DNA of 64,000 nucleotides from assembly GCA_964480365.1 (NCBI GenBank), contig CAYZPM010000010.1:1-64000 (forward strand), read 5' to 3'. How positions within the stretch are numbered: the stretch's first letter is position 1; every line of letters starts with the position of its first letter. Shown here piece by piece: positions 54,788-63,321 of this stretch. The position numbers and the translations under genes were made by a program. The stretch is from CAIQPV01 sp964480365 (GTDB lineage Bacteria; Pseudomonadota; Gammaproteobacteria; Burkholderiales; Gallionellaceae). The notes under the pieces were generated by a model. That model had not been told where the DNA came from. It did no database searches and worked only from the letters and a program-made list of their open reading frames with translations.

Positions 54788-56716
54788 TTACTTTTTGTCT
54801 TTTACTTCGGTGAACTCTGCATCCACCACATCGCCTTCTTCCTTCTTTTCTTCGGCGTGAGCGCTGCTGGGTTCCCCGCCGGCTTGCGCTTTAGCTTGTT
54901 CGGCGGCGTACATTTTTTCGCCCAGCTTTTGTGCAGCAGTTGCCAGAGCTTCTGCTTTGGCATCAATGGCAGTCTTGTCGTCGCCTTTCACCACTTCTTC
55001 GGCTTCTTTCATGGCGGCTTCGATGGCGGATTTTTCCTCTGCCGTCAGATGATCGCCGTATTCCTTCAGTGACTTGTGCGTAGAGTGGATCAACGCATCC
55101 AACTGGTTGCGCGAGGTCACCAATTCAATAGCCTTATGATCTTCGTCAGCATGAGCTTCGGCATCCTGCACCATGCGCTGGATTTCCGATTCACTCAAGC
55201 CGGAACTGGCCTGAATCTTGATCTTGTTTTCCTTGCCGGTTGCCTTGTCCTTCGCCGATACATGCAGAATGCCGTTAGCGTCGATGTCGAAAGTGACTTC
55301 GATCTGCGGCATGCCGCGCGGTGCGGGCGGAATGTCGGACAGGTTGAATTGCCCCAGACTCTTGTTGCCGGAAACCACTTCGCGCTCGCCTTGCAGCACA
55401 TGGATGGTTACCGCGTTCTGATTGTCGTCGGCAGTGGAGAACACCTGCGATGCCTTGGTCGGGATGGTGGTGTTTTTCTTGATCAGCTTGGTCATCACGC
55501 CGCCCATGGTTTCGATACCCAGAGACAACGGCGTCACGTCCAGCAACAGCACATCCTTCACTTCGCCTTGCAGCACACCGCCCTGAATAGCAGCGCCGAC
55601 GGCCACGGCCTCGTCCGGGTTCACGTCCTTGCGTGGCTCCTTGCCGAAGAAGGCCTTCACTTTTTCTTGCACCATCGGCATACGGGTCTGGCCACCGACC
55701 AGAATGACGTCGGCGATGTCGGAAGTTGAAACGCCCGCATCCTTCATGGCGATCTTGCATGGTTCAATAGTGCGCGCGACCAGGTCTTCCACCAGGCTTT
55801 CCAGTTTCGCGCGGGTGATTTTCACCGCGAGGTGTTTAGGGCCGGTCGCATCCGCCGTGATGTAAGGCAAGTTCACTTCGGTTTGCTGTGCGGAAGACAA
55901 CTCGATCTTGGCTTTTTCCGCCGCGTCCTTCAGGCGTTGCAGGGCAAGCATGTCCTTCTTCAGGTCGATGCCGCTTTCCTTCTTGAATTCTTCCACCAGA
56001 TGCTCGATCACGCGCATGTCGAAGTCTTCGCCGCCGAGGAAAGTATCGCCGTTGGTGGACATGACCTCGAACTGGTGCTCGCCTTCGATTTCCGCGATGT
56101 CGATGATGGAGATGTCGAACGTGCCGCCGCCCAAGTCATACACCGCGATCTTGCGGTCGCCTTCCTGCTTGTCCAGACCAAAAGCCAGCGCGGCTGCGGT
56201 CGGTTCGTTGATGATGCGCTTCACTTCCAGACCCGCGATGCGACCGGCATCCTTGGTGGCTTGGCGTTGCGCATCATTGAAATAAGCGGGCACGGTGATG
56301 ACCGCTTCGGTGACAGGCTCGCCCAAGTAGTCTTCGGCAGTCTTCTTCATTTTCGCCAGCACTTGCGCGGAAATTTCAGGTGAGGAAATTTCTTTGTCGC
56401 GAACCTTGATCCAGGCATCGCCGTTCTTGGCCTTGACTATGTTGTAGGGCACCATCTTGATGTCCTTTTGCACCATCGGCTCTTCGAAGCGGCGACCGAT
56501 CAGGCGCTTCACGCCATACAGCGTGTTCTTCGGGTTGGTCACCGCCTGGCGCTTGGCCGGTGCGCCGACCAGCACTTCGCCGTCTTCCATATAAGCGATG
56601 ATGGACGGCGTGGTGCGCGTACCCTCGGCGTTCTCGATCACCTTGGGTTTGCCGTTTTCCATGATGGCGACGCACGAGTTCGTGGTGCCCAAGTCAATGC
56701 CGATAATCTTTCCCAT
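54788..56716 (-). CDS. dnaK: Chaperone DnaK (Hsp70)
   Basis: 642 residues, normal length. The ATPase domain begins MGKIIGIDLGTTNSCVAIME, with GGGTFDISIIDIAE and VILVGGQTRMPMVQEKV. The substrate domain has ATGKENKIKIQASSGLSE, and the C-terminus ends with the acidic-rich GDVVDAEFTEVKDKK. Middle gene of the heat-shock operon. Confidence 0.98.
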   Translation of the reverse strand: MGKIIGIDLGTTNSCVAIMENGKPKVIENAEGTRTTPSIIAYMEDGEVLVGAPAKRQAVTNPKNTLYGVKRLIGRRFEEPMVQKDIKMVPYNIVKAKNGDAWIKVRDKEISSPEISAQVLAKMKKTAEDYLGEPVTEAVITVPAYFNDAQRQATKDAGRIAGLEVKRIINEPTAAALAFGLDKQEGDRKIAVYDLGGGTFDISIIDIAEIEGEHQFEVMSTNGDTFLGGEDFDMRVIEHLVEEFKKESGIDLKKDMLALQRLKDAAEKAKIELSSAQQTEVNLPYITADATGPKHLAVKITRAKLESLVEDLVARTIEPCKIAMKDAGVSTSDIADVILVGGQTRMPMVQEKVKAFFGKEPRKDVNPDEAVAVGAAIQGGVLQGEVKDVLLLDVTPLSLGIETMGGVMTKLIKKNTTIPTKASQVFSTADDNQNAVTIHVLQGEREVVSGNKSLGQFNLSDIPPAPRGMPQIEVTFDIDANGILHVSAKDKATGKENKIKIQASSGLSESEIQRMVQDAEAHADEDHKAIELVTSRNQLDALIHSTHKSLKEYGDHLTAEEKSAIEAAMKEAEEVVKGDDKTAIDAKAEALATAAQKLGEKMYAAEQAKAQAGGEPSSAHAEEKKEEGDVVDAEFTEVKDKK

Positions 56717-56825
56717 GTCTTTTCCTTTCGATTGAATGCGTAAAAATCAAAACCGGTTGTTTCTGCCTTGCCGCCTAACATGAGGGCAGAGCAAGGTATT
56801 TCAAGTGTGCCGCAAATTTTAATTA

Positions 56826-56937
56826 GTCGTTCCCGCGAAGGCGGGAATCCAGTGGTTTTATCCAATAATGCTTTTGGCTTTGTCCCGCTTTGCGGGGGAT
56901 ATTCGTCTTGCTGGATTCCCTCTTTCGCGGGAACGAC
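56826..56937. repeat. Inverted repeat between grpE and dnaK
   Basis: Arms 56826-56852 and 56911-56937 pair at 25 of 27 positions; the left begins GTCGTTCCCGCGAAGGCGGG. The loop holds its own hairpin (CCCGC-TTT-GCGGG). The arm word (TTCCCGCCTTCGCGGGAA-like) resembles a repeat common in Beta- and Gammaproteobacteria. A single related arm, TTCCGACGAAGGCCGGAATC, occurs near 34423. Confidence 0.8.
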
Positions 56938-56946
56938 GGTTTATAT

Positions 56947-57489
56947 TTATTCTTTGGCTTTCGCCACCATAACCAGCGCCGGGCGCAGAACACGGTCATG
57001 CAGCGTATAACCCTTCTGCATCACGCTCACCACCGTATTGGGTTCCTGCTCGCTTTCCAGCATGCCGATGGCCTGGTGCTTGTGCGCGTCAAATTTGTCT
57101 CCAACGGGGTTAATTTCCTTGATATTAAATTTCTCAAACACACTGGTAAGTTGCTTGAGCGTCAATTCCATTCCGCTCTTGAAGCTTTCCACGTTCTCGG
57201 TCTGCACAGCCAACCCGGCCTGCAAGCTGTCCATTACCGCCAGTACCTCATTGGAGAAGCGCTCCACGGCAAATTTATGCGCTTTGCTGATATCGTCCTG
57301 CGCGCGCCTGCGGATGTTTTCCCCTTCGGCCTTGGCGTACATCCATGCATCATAATGTTCCTGAGCCTTCAACTCGGCTTGCCTGAGCGACTCTTCCAGA
57401 TTAGGCATCACTTCCGGGCTGGACGTGCTTTCGGCTGCGGTTTGGGCTTGGCCAGCCTGTTCTTGTGGCGCTGCTTCGTTTTGTTCCAT
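56947..57489 (-). CDS. grpE: Nucleotide exchange factor GrpE
   Basis: 180 residues starting MEQNEAAPQEQAGQ, the ATG preceded by CTGGAGAAAAAAGCAG; an ATG eight codons upstream has no ribosome-binding site. The acidic N-terminus leads to a long coiled coil (LKAQEHYDAWMYAKAEGENI, RRRAQDDISKAHKFAVERF) and the C-terminal beta domain (GYTLHDRVLRPALVMV). It releases ADP from DnaK. Confidence 0.96.
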   Translation of the reverse strand: MEQNEAAPQEQAGQAQTAAESTSSPEVMPNLEESLRQAELKAQEHYDAWMYAKAEGENIRRRAQDDISKAHKFAVERFSNEVLAVMDSLQAGLAVQTENVESFKSGMELTLKQLTSVFEKFNIKEINPVGDKFDAHKHQAIGMLESEQEPNTVVSVMQKGYTLHDRVLRPALVMVAKAKE

Positions 57490-57544
57490 CTGCTTTTTTC
57501 TCCAGAAAGACATTTGGGTATTCTAAATTTATGTGTGCAGCCGA

Positions 57545-57572
57545 AAATGGAGGCGTTTTCCCGGATTTCAAG
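57545..57572 (-). promoter_or_regulatory. Sigma-32 (heat-shock) promoter of grpE-dnaK-dnaJ
   Basis: On the minus strand CTTGAAA (57566-57572) and CTCCATTT (57545-57552) are separated by 13 nt, close to the RpoH consensus CTTGAAA-N13-CCCCATnT. It lies about 55 nt before the grpE start. No HrcA/CIRCE repeat is seen. Confidence 0.75.
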
Positions 57573-57678
57573 GGCAAAAGTGAAAATTTTTGTGTGTGCT
57601 AATCCTGACGCGGCACCTATTGCGCAATGTGCGTAAAACTGACGTACAATAACGCTATCAGTAATAGGAGAATTTGCC

Positions 57679-57945
57679 ATGCCTACCACCGTTGCCAATG
57701 AATCAGCCCGCATCAACTTACGTACCAGTGCTAACGCGAAGGCCATGATCGAGCGTGCCGCAGCGTTGATGGGAACAACAGTTTCCAGCTTCATGTTGCA
57801 GAATGCTTACGAAGCGGCGCGTCGTATCGTGTCAGAGAACGATACGCTGTTGCTGACACAGCGTGATTTTGAGGCATTCGCCGCATCTATGGAGCATCCC
57901 CCTAAACCCAAGACCGCATTGCGCAAGCTCATGGCGCGTCGCTGA
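57679..57945 (+). CDS. DUF1778 antitoxin (TacA-like)
   Basis: 88 residues: ribbon-helix-helix start ESARINLRTSANAKAMIERA, then SSFMLQNAYEAARRI and a C-terminal tail ending KTALRKLMARR that wraps the toxin in TacA-type antitoxins. AATAGGAGAATTTGCC precedes the ATG. Two bases separate its stop from the acetyltransferase gene. Confidence 0.9.
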   Translation: MPTTVANESARINLRTSANAKAMIERAAALMGTTVSSFMLQNAYEAARRIVSENDTLLLTQRDFEAFAASMEHPPKPKTALRKLMARR

Positions 57946-57947
57946 GC

Positions 57948-58442
57948 ATGGTCGCTATCCAGTTGCTGGGTACGCAGCATCGTCGCGAAGGGTTTAATTG
58001 TGCCGATGCCGCGCTGAACGAGTTTCTGCTGCGTCAGGCAGGACAGCAACAACGGCGTGGTTTCGGTAAGAGCTATGTGGCAGTCGCCGAGGATGGTGTG
58101 CCAATCACTGGTTTTGTAACCGTAAGCGCCGGTCAAATTGCCACGACTTCGCTATCTACCCAGTCGAAGTTGCCCCGTTATCCCGCACCCATCCTGCGCA
58201 TTGGCCGACTGGCGGTGGATGTGCGGTATCAGGGCAAGGGCATTGGCCAGGACCTGCTGGCGTTCGCGCTGCGCTTGGCCGTAGAGTTTTCCCAGCGTGT
58301 AGGTTTGTATGCGGTGGTGGTAGATGCCAAACATGACAAGGCCAAAGCGTTTTACACAAAGCTGGGGTTCATCGCTTGCGTGGACAGTCCGCTTTGCCTG
58401 TATCTTCCTGTCGCAACGCTTGAACAGTCCGTCATTCCATGA
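57948..58442 (+). CDS. GNAT-family acetyltransferase toxin (TacT-like)
   Basis: 164 residues. The GNAT acetyl-CoA loop is RLAVDVRYQGKGIGQDLLAF, with the N-terminal HRREGFNCADAALNEFLLRQ and C-terminal AKAFYTKLGFIAC. TacT-type toxins acetylate aminoacyl-tRNA and stop translation. It is complete and paired with the DUF1778 antitoxin. Confidence 0.9.
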   Translation: MVAIQLLGTQHRREGFNCADAALNEFLLRQAGQQQRRGFGKSYVAVAEDGVPITGFVTVSAGQIATTSLSTQSKLPRYPAPILRIGRLAVDVRYQGKGIGQDLLAFALRLAVEFSQRVGLYAVVVDAKHDKAKAFYTKLGFIACVDSPLCLYLPVATLEQSVIP

Positions 58443-58525
58443 TGGGGTGTTAGCAGCCAAGTTTTACGGTATGGCGGCCATGCTATACACTTGCGCGCAA
58501 AAGAAAAATCTCTAGGGAGTGTTTC

Positions 58526-60376
58526 ATGCTAATCGAAAAATTTATAGCCCCCGCTAGTGAATTGGCAGACGTGGGCTTACAGTCAATAGAAATGAGCAGA
58601 CTTGGTCGTTTTGTTGCGCTGACAGGAAAGAATGGGGCGGGAAAGTCTCGTGTTTTAGCAAAACTGAACATGTATACCACCCAGCGCAATCAATATGTTG
58701 GGCAACACGAAAGTCTGCGCCAACAGGTCTTGAATTTACAAAATACTATCAGCAGCAATCCTAACCACCATAGTCAAACTTCATGGAAGCAGCAATTAGA
58801 AAATAATAAAAGAGCACTTGAGAACGCAACCGAAAGGATATTCCCTGCGACTGCTCCGTCTCTTGGGGTGTTGCGTTTTGTTCCAAAACAGTTAAATCTG
58901 ACTGACCCAAGGGTACAGCATAAATCTGCGTTAATGAGTTTGTACGATCAGGCAAAAAATCCAGGTCTTGATAGCTTTGAGACGAGATGCTTTTCCTATA
59001 TACAAAAAGTGCAGGATAGGGAATGGGAGGCAACACATCAACGAGCTTCTCATGAACCCGCTGTTATACAGGAGGCAAAAGAAGAGTATGCAAAATTGGT
59101 GTCGCTCATTGAGTTGCTTCTCAAAACAAAAATAAATCGTTCATTAGATGCAGATGCCACCTTGTTCGGCAAGCCGCTGTCTGATGCAGGGCTTTCTGAC
59201 GGGCAGAAGGTGCTTATCCAGCTTGCTGTTGCATTACATGCCCAGAAGAGTGGTCTAAGCAACACGGTCTTTATCATGGATGAACCAGAAAACCATCTGC
59301 ATCCATCTGCGCTCATCGAGTTTCTGGATGCTTTGGAACAGGTCGCTAAGAACTCCCAATTCTGGATAGCCACCCACTCCGTGCCATTGCTTGCTCATAT
59401 CGCGCGGAAAGAGCCTATGTCTATCTGGTATGTAGAGGATGGCGAAGTCAGTAACGCGGGAAGCAAGCCGGAAAAGGTATTGCGTGGCTTGCTTGGAGAT
59501 GATGAGCAGATAGGCAACCTAAACACATTTACCTCGCTGCCAGCACAGTATGCAGCCATTAGCTTTGCGGCGGAGTGTTTGATAGAACCGAAGACCGTAG
59601 GCGGTGGAGCAGGTGACCCGCAGGTTGCACAGATAGGTGGGCTACTTAATTTTGACGCCGTCACTTCTATCTCGTTGCTAGACTATGGCGCAGGGAAGAG
59701 CAGGCTACTTTCCGGTTTGGCAGAGCTTGCTGCCACGCAAGGAAAGAAGCTATCTGATAGTGTCAGCTACCTCGCATTCGACGCCTCTCCCAATGATAAA
59801 GCTGATAGCTTGGCGGTGATAAAATCGGTTTATGGCGAAGACACAGCAAGACATTTTTTGACGCTTGAAGATTTTTTCTCCCATAAGGATACGGCGAGTA
59901 TAGACGTGGCGGTCATGTGTAATGTGTTGCATGAAATTTCGCCGTATGACTGGACGACACAATTTAATGACGACTCACTGATAGGTCGAGCACTAAAGGA
60001 TTCCGGCCATCTATTCCTTGTAGAAGACCAGCGCATTCCCACTGGGGAAAGAGCTCACAAATTCGGGTTCATGGTCTTGGATACTTCTCATTTGCGGACG
60101 CTGTTTTCAGTAAAGGAAGAGGACGTTCAGGATGGTTTGTTTCAAGCTTATGATCATCTTGGTAATGGACGCTTGAAAGCACATAAAATTTCAAAGAAAT
60201 TATTGAATCGTTTGGATACGGAATCTCGAAAGCTTGCTATCAGACAATTACGTGAAACAGCGAAACAGCAAATTGGTTTATTGCGCCAAGCTGAATCAAA
60301 CTACCGGAATGGACAGTTAAACGGGTTTTGGACGCAACAGTTTGCCAATGCTTCACTGTGGATAGATGAACAGTAA
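58526..60376 (+). CDS. ABC-type AAA ATPase fused to a methyltransferase-like domain
   Basis: 616 residues, start ATG after AGGGAGTG. Residues 1-300 are an RecF/OLD-like ATPase: Walker A GKNGAGKS (34-41), signature LSDGQ (223-227), Walker B FIMDEPENHLHP (Asp252, Glu253), H-loop ATHS (His284). Residues ~380-540 resemble a class I SAM methyltransferase: motif I LLDYGAGKSRLL (Asp386), post-I acidic LAFDASP (Asp419) and motif IV VMCNVLHEIS (Asn466, His469). No TOPRIM domain is seen. The stop overlaps the downstream fic gene by 11 nt. I know of no characterised system with this fusion; a defence role is inferred from architecture and island context. Confidence 0.8.
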   Translation: MLIEKFIAPASELADVGLQSIEMSRLGRFVALTGKNGAGKSRVLAKLNMYTTQRNQYVGQHESLRQQVLNLQNTISSNPNHHSQTSWKQQLENNKRALENATERIFPATAPSLGVLRFVPKQLNLTDPRVQHKSALMSLYDQAKNPGLDSFETRCFSYIQKVQDREWEATHQRASHEPAVIQEAKEEYAKLVSLIELLLKTKINRSLDADATLFGKPLSDAGLSDGQKVLIQLAVALHAQKSGLSNTVFIMDEPENHLHPSALIEFLDALEQVAKNSQFWIATHSVPLLAHIARKEPMSIWYVEDGEVSNAGSKPEKVLRGLLGDDEQIGNLNTFTSLPAQYAAISFAAECLIEPKTVGGGAGDPQVAQIGGLLNFDAVTSISLLDYGAGKSRLLSGLAELAATQGKKLSDSVSYLAFDASPNDKADSLAVIKSVYGEDTARHFLTLEDFFSHKDTASIDVAVMCNVLHEISPYDWTTQFNDDSLIGRALKDSGHLFLVEDQRIPTGERAHKFGFMVLDTSHLRTLFSVKEEDVQDGLFQAYDHLGNGRLKAHKISKKLLNRLDTESRKLAIRQLRETAKQQIGLLRQAESNYRNGQLNGFWTQQFANASLWIDEQ

Positions 60377-60998
60377 CCGCTACGACACCGATCAACTCAC
60401 TGAAGCCCAATTCGAACCGGGTTCGCGTGGACGCGTGCTGAAAAATATCCTCGGCATTCGCAGCAAGCGCGCAATGGACGAGATGGAAGCCACGAAGCTC
60501 GCGGATGCAACCGACTGGGCGATCCGACACGTTACCGCTGACCAGCGTTTCACCGCTGCCGATATTTGCCTGTGGCACAAGCAATGGATGGACGAGGTGT
60601 ATCCGTGGGCAGGTGAGTATCGGCAGGTGAATATCAGCAAAGGCGGTTTTGTGTTTGCGATGGCGGCGCAAGTTCCGCGTTTGATGCTGGAGTTTGAGCG
60701 GAAGGAACTGGCACGATTTACACCATGCACTGTCGATAATCTGGAAGGCGTACTGGAGGCATTGGCAAAAACGCATTGCGAGTTGGTACTGATCCATCCA
60801 TTCCGCGAAGGCAATGGGCGTTTGTCGCGTTTGCTTTCCCAGCTAATGGCGTTGCAAGCAGGGCTGCCGCTGTTGATTTTTTCCAGCATCAAGGGCAAGC
60901 AGCGGGAAGCGTACTTTTCCGCAGTGCGCGCAGGTATGGGGCGCGACTATGCGCCGATGATCGAGATATTCAGAAAAGTGGTGAAGGCCAGCAATTAG
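60366..60998 (+). CDS. Fic-domain protein (probable AMP/NMP transferase)
   Basis: 210 residues. The catalytic Fic motif is intact: IHPFREGNGRLSRLLSQL (His144, Glu148, Arg152 onwards, matching HxFx(D/E)GNGRxxR). Upstream lies HKQWMDEVYPWAGEYRQVN, the usual pre-Fic helix and flap region. I see no internal S/T-x-x-x-E-G/N inhibitory motif, so it resembles class I Fic toxins that rely on a separate antitoxin. It overlaps the ATPase gene by 11 nt; its stop codon TAG lies inside a dispersed repeat. Confidence 0.88.
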   Translation: MNSNRYDTDQLTEAQFEPGSRGRVLKNILGIRSKRAMDEMEATKLADATDWAIRHVTADQRFTAADICLWHKQWMDEVYPWAGEYRQVNISKGGFVFAMAAQVPRLMLEFERKELARFTPCTVDNLEGVLEALAKTHCELVLIHPFREGNGRLSRLLSQLMALQAGLPLLIFSSIKGKQREAYFSAVRAGMGRDYAPMIEIFRKVVKASN

Positions 60999-61030
60999 CT
61001 CTGCATAGCCATTCGACTAAGCGCGATGAA
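60995..61030 (+). repeat. Dispersed hairpin repeat, copy B
   Basis: TTAGCTCTGCATAGCCATTC, GACTA, then AGCGC-GATGAATCAT-GCGCT, then AAGT. The first 25 bases are identical to copy A at 31654, while the stem differs. It starts in the fic stop codon and is followed by more palindromic sequence up to 61150. Confidence 0.65.
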
Positions 61031-61159
61031 TCATGCGCTAAGTACACCCGCAAGGGGTACGCCGTGGTTGTACCGCAAGGGTAGGCAAATCTGTTACCAG
61101 CCAGAGGCTGGACAGAATTTGCACTAAGGGGCTGAAGCCCCAACAACCACGCAGGCTGG

Positions 61160-61330
61160 TTAGCGGGCTTTGGCGGGTTGCTTGTCGCGCTTGGGTGTAA
61201 GTGCGCGTTCCGCAGCTTTTTTGACACCTTCAATCGCAATTGAGGAAAGCACACTGGCGCGCAAGGCGCGCTGATAGTCCTGCGCATTGCGCAAGTGGGG
61301 ATTGTGTTCAAGTAGTGATTTAGGAGCCAT
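61160..61330 (-). CDS. Small protein with Fic-inhibition motif (candidate antitoxin)
   Basis: 56 residues from MAPKSLLEHNPHLRNAQDYQ; an upstream in-frame ATG at 61387 gives 75 residues. Residues 25-36 (ASVLSSIAIEGV) contain S-x-x-x-E-G, the inhibitory-helix motif that blocks Fic active sites in VbhA-type antitoxins and in class II/III Fic proteins. The C-terminus is Lys/Arg-rich. It is convergent with fic and 161 nt from its stop. No clear ribosome-binding site is seen. A role as antitoxin of the adjacent Fic is inference. Confidence 0.55.
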   Translation of the reverse strand: MAPKSLLEHNPHLRNAQDYQRALRASVLSSIAIEGVKKAAERALTPKRDKQPAKAR

Positions 61331-61576
61331 GACCGCACTATAAGGGACATGGAGCGATAATTCAACAGCCACCAATGCTGCGCACATGTGAAGGCGTGTT
61401 CAGGGCAGGCATATTCTTTGACGACCAGCAAAAGCATTGCGAGTCAGCACGCCAGCACGCTGCCACCGGGTATGTGTCGCTGGGGTAGCGAATAAGGTGA
61501 TGGTGGCGCGGTGTAAAATGCGCGTTGTTAATTTCCCCGAATTCGAGGAAATAAGAAACGGGGACATGTTCAAGTT

Positions 61577-61604
61577 TTAATTATGGCGAATTCGCCATAA
61601 TTAA
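61577..61604. promoter_or_regulatory. Perfect 28-bp palindrome, probable operator
   Basis: TTAATTATGGCGAA followed by TTCGCCATAATTAA, two 14-nt arms without a loop. It lies 12 nt before the next coding frame. No T-run follows, so a dimeric DNA-binding protein is more likely than a terminator. Confidence 0.65.
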
Positions 61605-61616
61605 CTGCGAGGTTTG

Positions 61617-61880
61617 ATGATGGCAACCAAGACTAAAAAAAGTGCTGTGACGGCGACTGTCATCCCTCCGCTTTATGGCCGAGTGCTTGAAATTCTCGAT
61701 GCTGCCTGCAGCAACATAGCACGTACAGTTAACACGACTCAAACCGTTGTAGTGTTGGGAACAAATTCCGAGACGGTGTGTCGGAATTTTGGCGCATCGC
61801 TGGACGCGCTCAACATTTTCCACGCAGTGCGTGGTAAATCATGGCAGCCGGGCATATTGAAGACAAAGGGGGCTGCATAA
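61617..61880 (+). CDS. Small protein, possible truncated DUF1016 (YhcG) N-terminus
   Basis: About 87 residues. The stretch PLYGRVLEILDAACSNIART then VNTTQTVV weakly resembles the start of DUF1016 nucleases, but the expected conserved continuation is missing. It may be a remnant fused to unrelated codons. GCGAGGTTTG gives a fair ribosome-binding site. The stop shares an A with the rhuM start (TAATG), so the two are translationally coupled. Confidence 0.45.
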   Translation: MMATKTKKSAVTATVIPPLYGRVLEILDAACSNIARTVNTTQTVVVLGTNSETVCRNFGASLDALNIFHAVRGKSWQPGILKTKGAA

Positions 61881-62938
61881 TGAGCGAACCACAGGCATCT
61901 GGCGAGTTCTTGCTCTATCAAACCGAGGATGCGCAAACCCGTATTCAGGTGCGGCTGATTGATGGCTCCCTGTGGCTGACGCAAAAGCAGTTGGCTGAGC
62001 TGTACCAAGTGAGTGTGCCTACCATCAACGGGCATTTGCGGAATATTTATTCTGATGGGGAGTTGAATGCGGAACGAACTATTCGGAAATCCCGAATAGT
62101 TGCCTTGGAAGCCGCACGGAGCGTGGAAAGGCTAACCGATCATTACAATCTGGAGGCGATCCTGCATGTCGGTTACCGGGTTCGTTCGCATCGCGGTACG
62201 CAGTTCCGCCGCTGGGCAACTGATCAACTCAAGAGTTATCTGGTTAAGGGATTCGTGCTGGATGACGAGCGTTTTAAGCGCGGGGACGATGTTTATTTCG
62301 ATGAATTGCTGGTGCGCATTCGCGACATCCGTTCTTCGGAGAAGATGTTCTGGAAAAAGGTGCTGGACATTTATGCGACCAGCATTGATTACGATCCCTC
62401 TGCGGAAGCTTCGCAGCTATTTTTTGCCACGATGCAAAACAAGATGCACTGGGCAGCGCATGGGCACACGGCGGCGGAGTTGATTTCCATGCGTGCGGAT
62501 GCGGCGGAGCCTAACATGGGGTTGACCAGTTGGGCGGGGGCATCCAAAGGCGCGGCGGTACACAGGGCGGACGTGAGTGTGGCGAAGAATTATCTCAACG
62601 AGGAAGAACTGGGAACGTTGAATCGAGTCGTGAACGCCTATCTGGAATTTGCCGAGTTGCAGGCGCAGGGGCGGCGCGAGATGACGATGAGTGCATGGAT
62701 TGCCAAGTTGGACGATTTCTTGCGTCTGTCTGACCGTGAAGTGCTGGCGCATGCCGGAAATATTTCTGCTGAATTAGCGCAAGCCAAGGCAGAAGCGGAA
62801 TTTAATATCTTTCAGCAACAGCAGTTGTCTTCTCCCAGCCGTGCAGAGCAGGATTTTGAAGCGGCGATCAGCAAGCAGGTCAAAGCCGTTGAGCAGGTAA
62901 AGCGTGTCGGAAAAAAGAACAAGGGGAAAGCCGAATGA
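61880..62938 (+). CDS. RhuM family protein
   Basis: 352 residues of the virulence RhuM family: SLWLTQKQLAELYQVSVPTI (helix-turn-helix-like), HYNLEAILHVGYRVRSHRGT, QFRRWATDQLKSYLVKGF, NMGLTSWAGASKG and DVSVAKNYLNEEELGTLNR. The C-terminal tail is helical and basic. Family function is not established; members often sit in mobile islands and near toxin-antitoxin genes. Confidence 0.9.
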   Translation: MSEPQASGEFLLYQTEDAQTRIQVRLIDGSLWLTQKQLAELYQVSVPTINGHLRNIYSDGELNAERTIRKSRIVALEAARSVERLTDHYNLEAILHVGYRVRSHRGTQFRRWATDQLKSYLVKGFVLDDERFKRGDDVYFDELLVRIRDIRSSEKMFWKKVLDIYATSIDYDPSAEASQLFFATMQNKMHWAAHGHTAAELISMRADAAEPNMGLTSWAGASKGAAVHRADVSVAKNYLNEEELGTLNRVVNAYLEFAELQAQGRREMTMSAWIAKLDDFLRLSDREVLAHAGNISAELAQAKAEAEFNIFQQQQLSSPSRAEQDFEAAISKQVKAVEQVKRVGKKNKGKAE

Positions 62939-63096
62939 GCCTCCATGTGAATGCCCTCGCCGAGCAAGACGAATAGAATGTAGCCGGTCAGGCAGTGCAC
63001 ATGCCCTGCCCCTCACGTTGTATGGCGCATTCAGTTTGCTTATGCATAAGGCTACGCTTATACTTTGCGCGTGTTTCTGTTTTCACGGAGTCTGAA

Positions 63097-63321
63097 ATGT
63101 CTGAGCTGTTAGATCGAATTACGATTAACCCGGCTGTACGTAGCGGGAAGCCTGTCATTCGCGGGACGCGCATCACTGTTTCCGATGTTTTAGAATACTT
63201 GGCCAGTGGAATGTCTGAGGATGAGATTCTTGCAGACTTTCCTGAACTGTCACACGAGGATATTTTAGCAACACTTGCATTTGCTGCTCAGCGGGAACAA
63301 AGGCTATTCTCGGTTGTATGA
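63097..63321 (+). CDS. DUF433 antitoxin-like protein
   Basis: 74 residues: LDRITINPAVRSGKPVIRGT, RITVSDVLEYLASGMSEDEI and FPELSHEDILATLAFAA are the DUF433 hallmarks. It typically precedes a DUF5615 PIN-like toxin. The stop overlaps that gene's start (ATGA at 63318). Confidence 0.9.
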   Translation: MSELLDRITINPAVRSGKPVIRGTRITVSDVLEYLASGMSEDEILADFPELSHEDILATLAFAAQREQRLFSVV

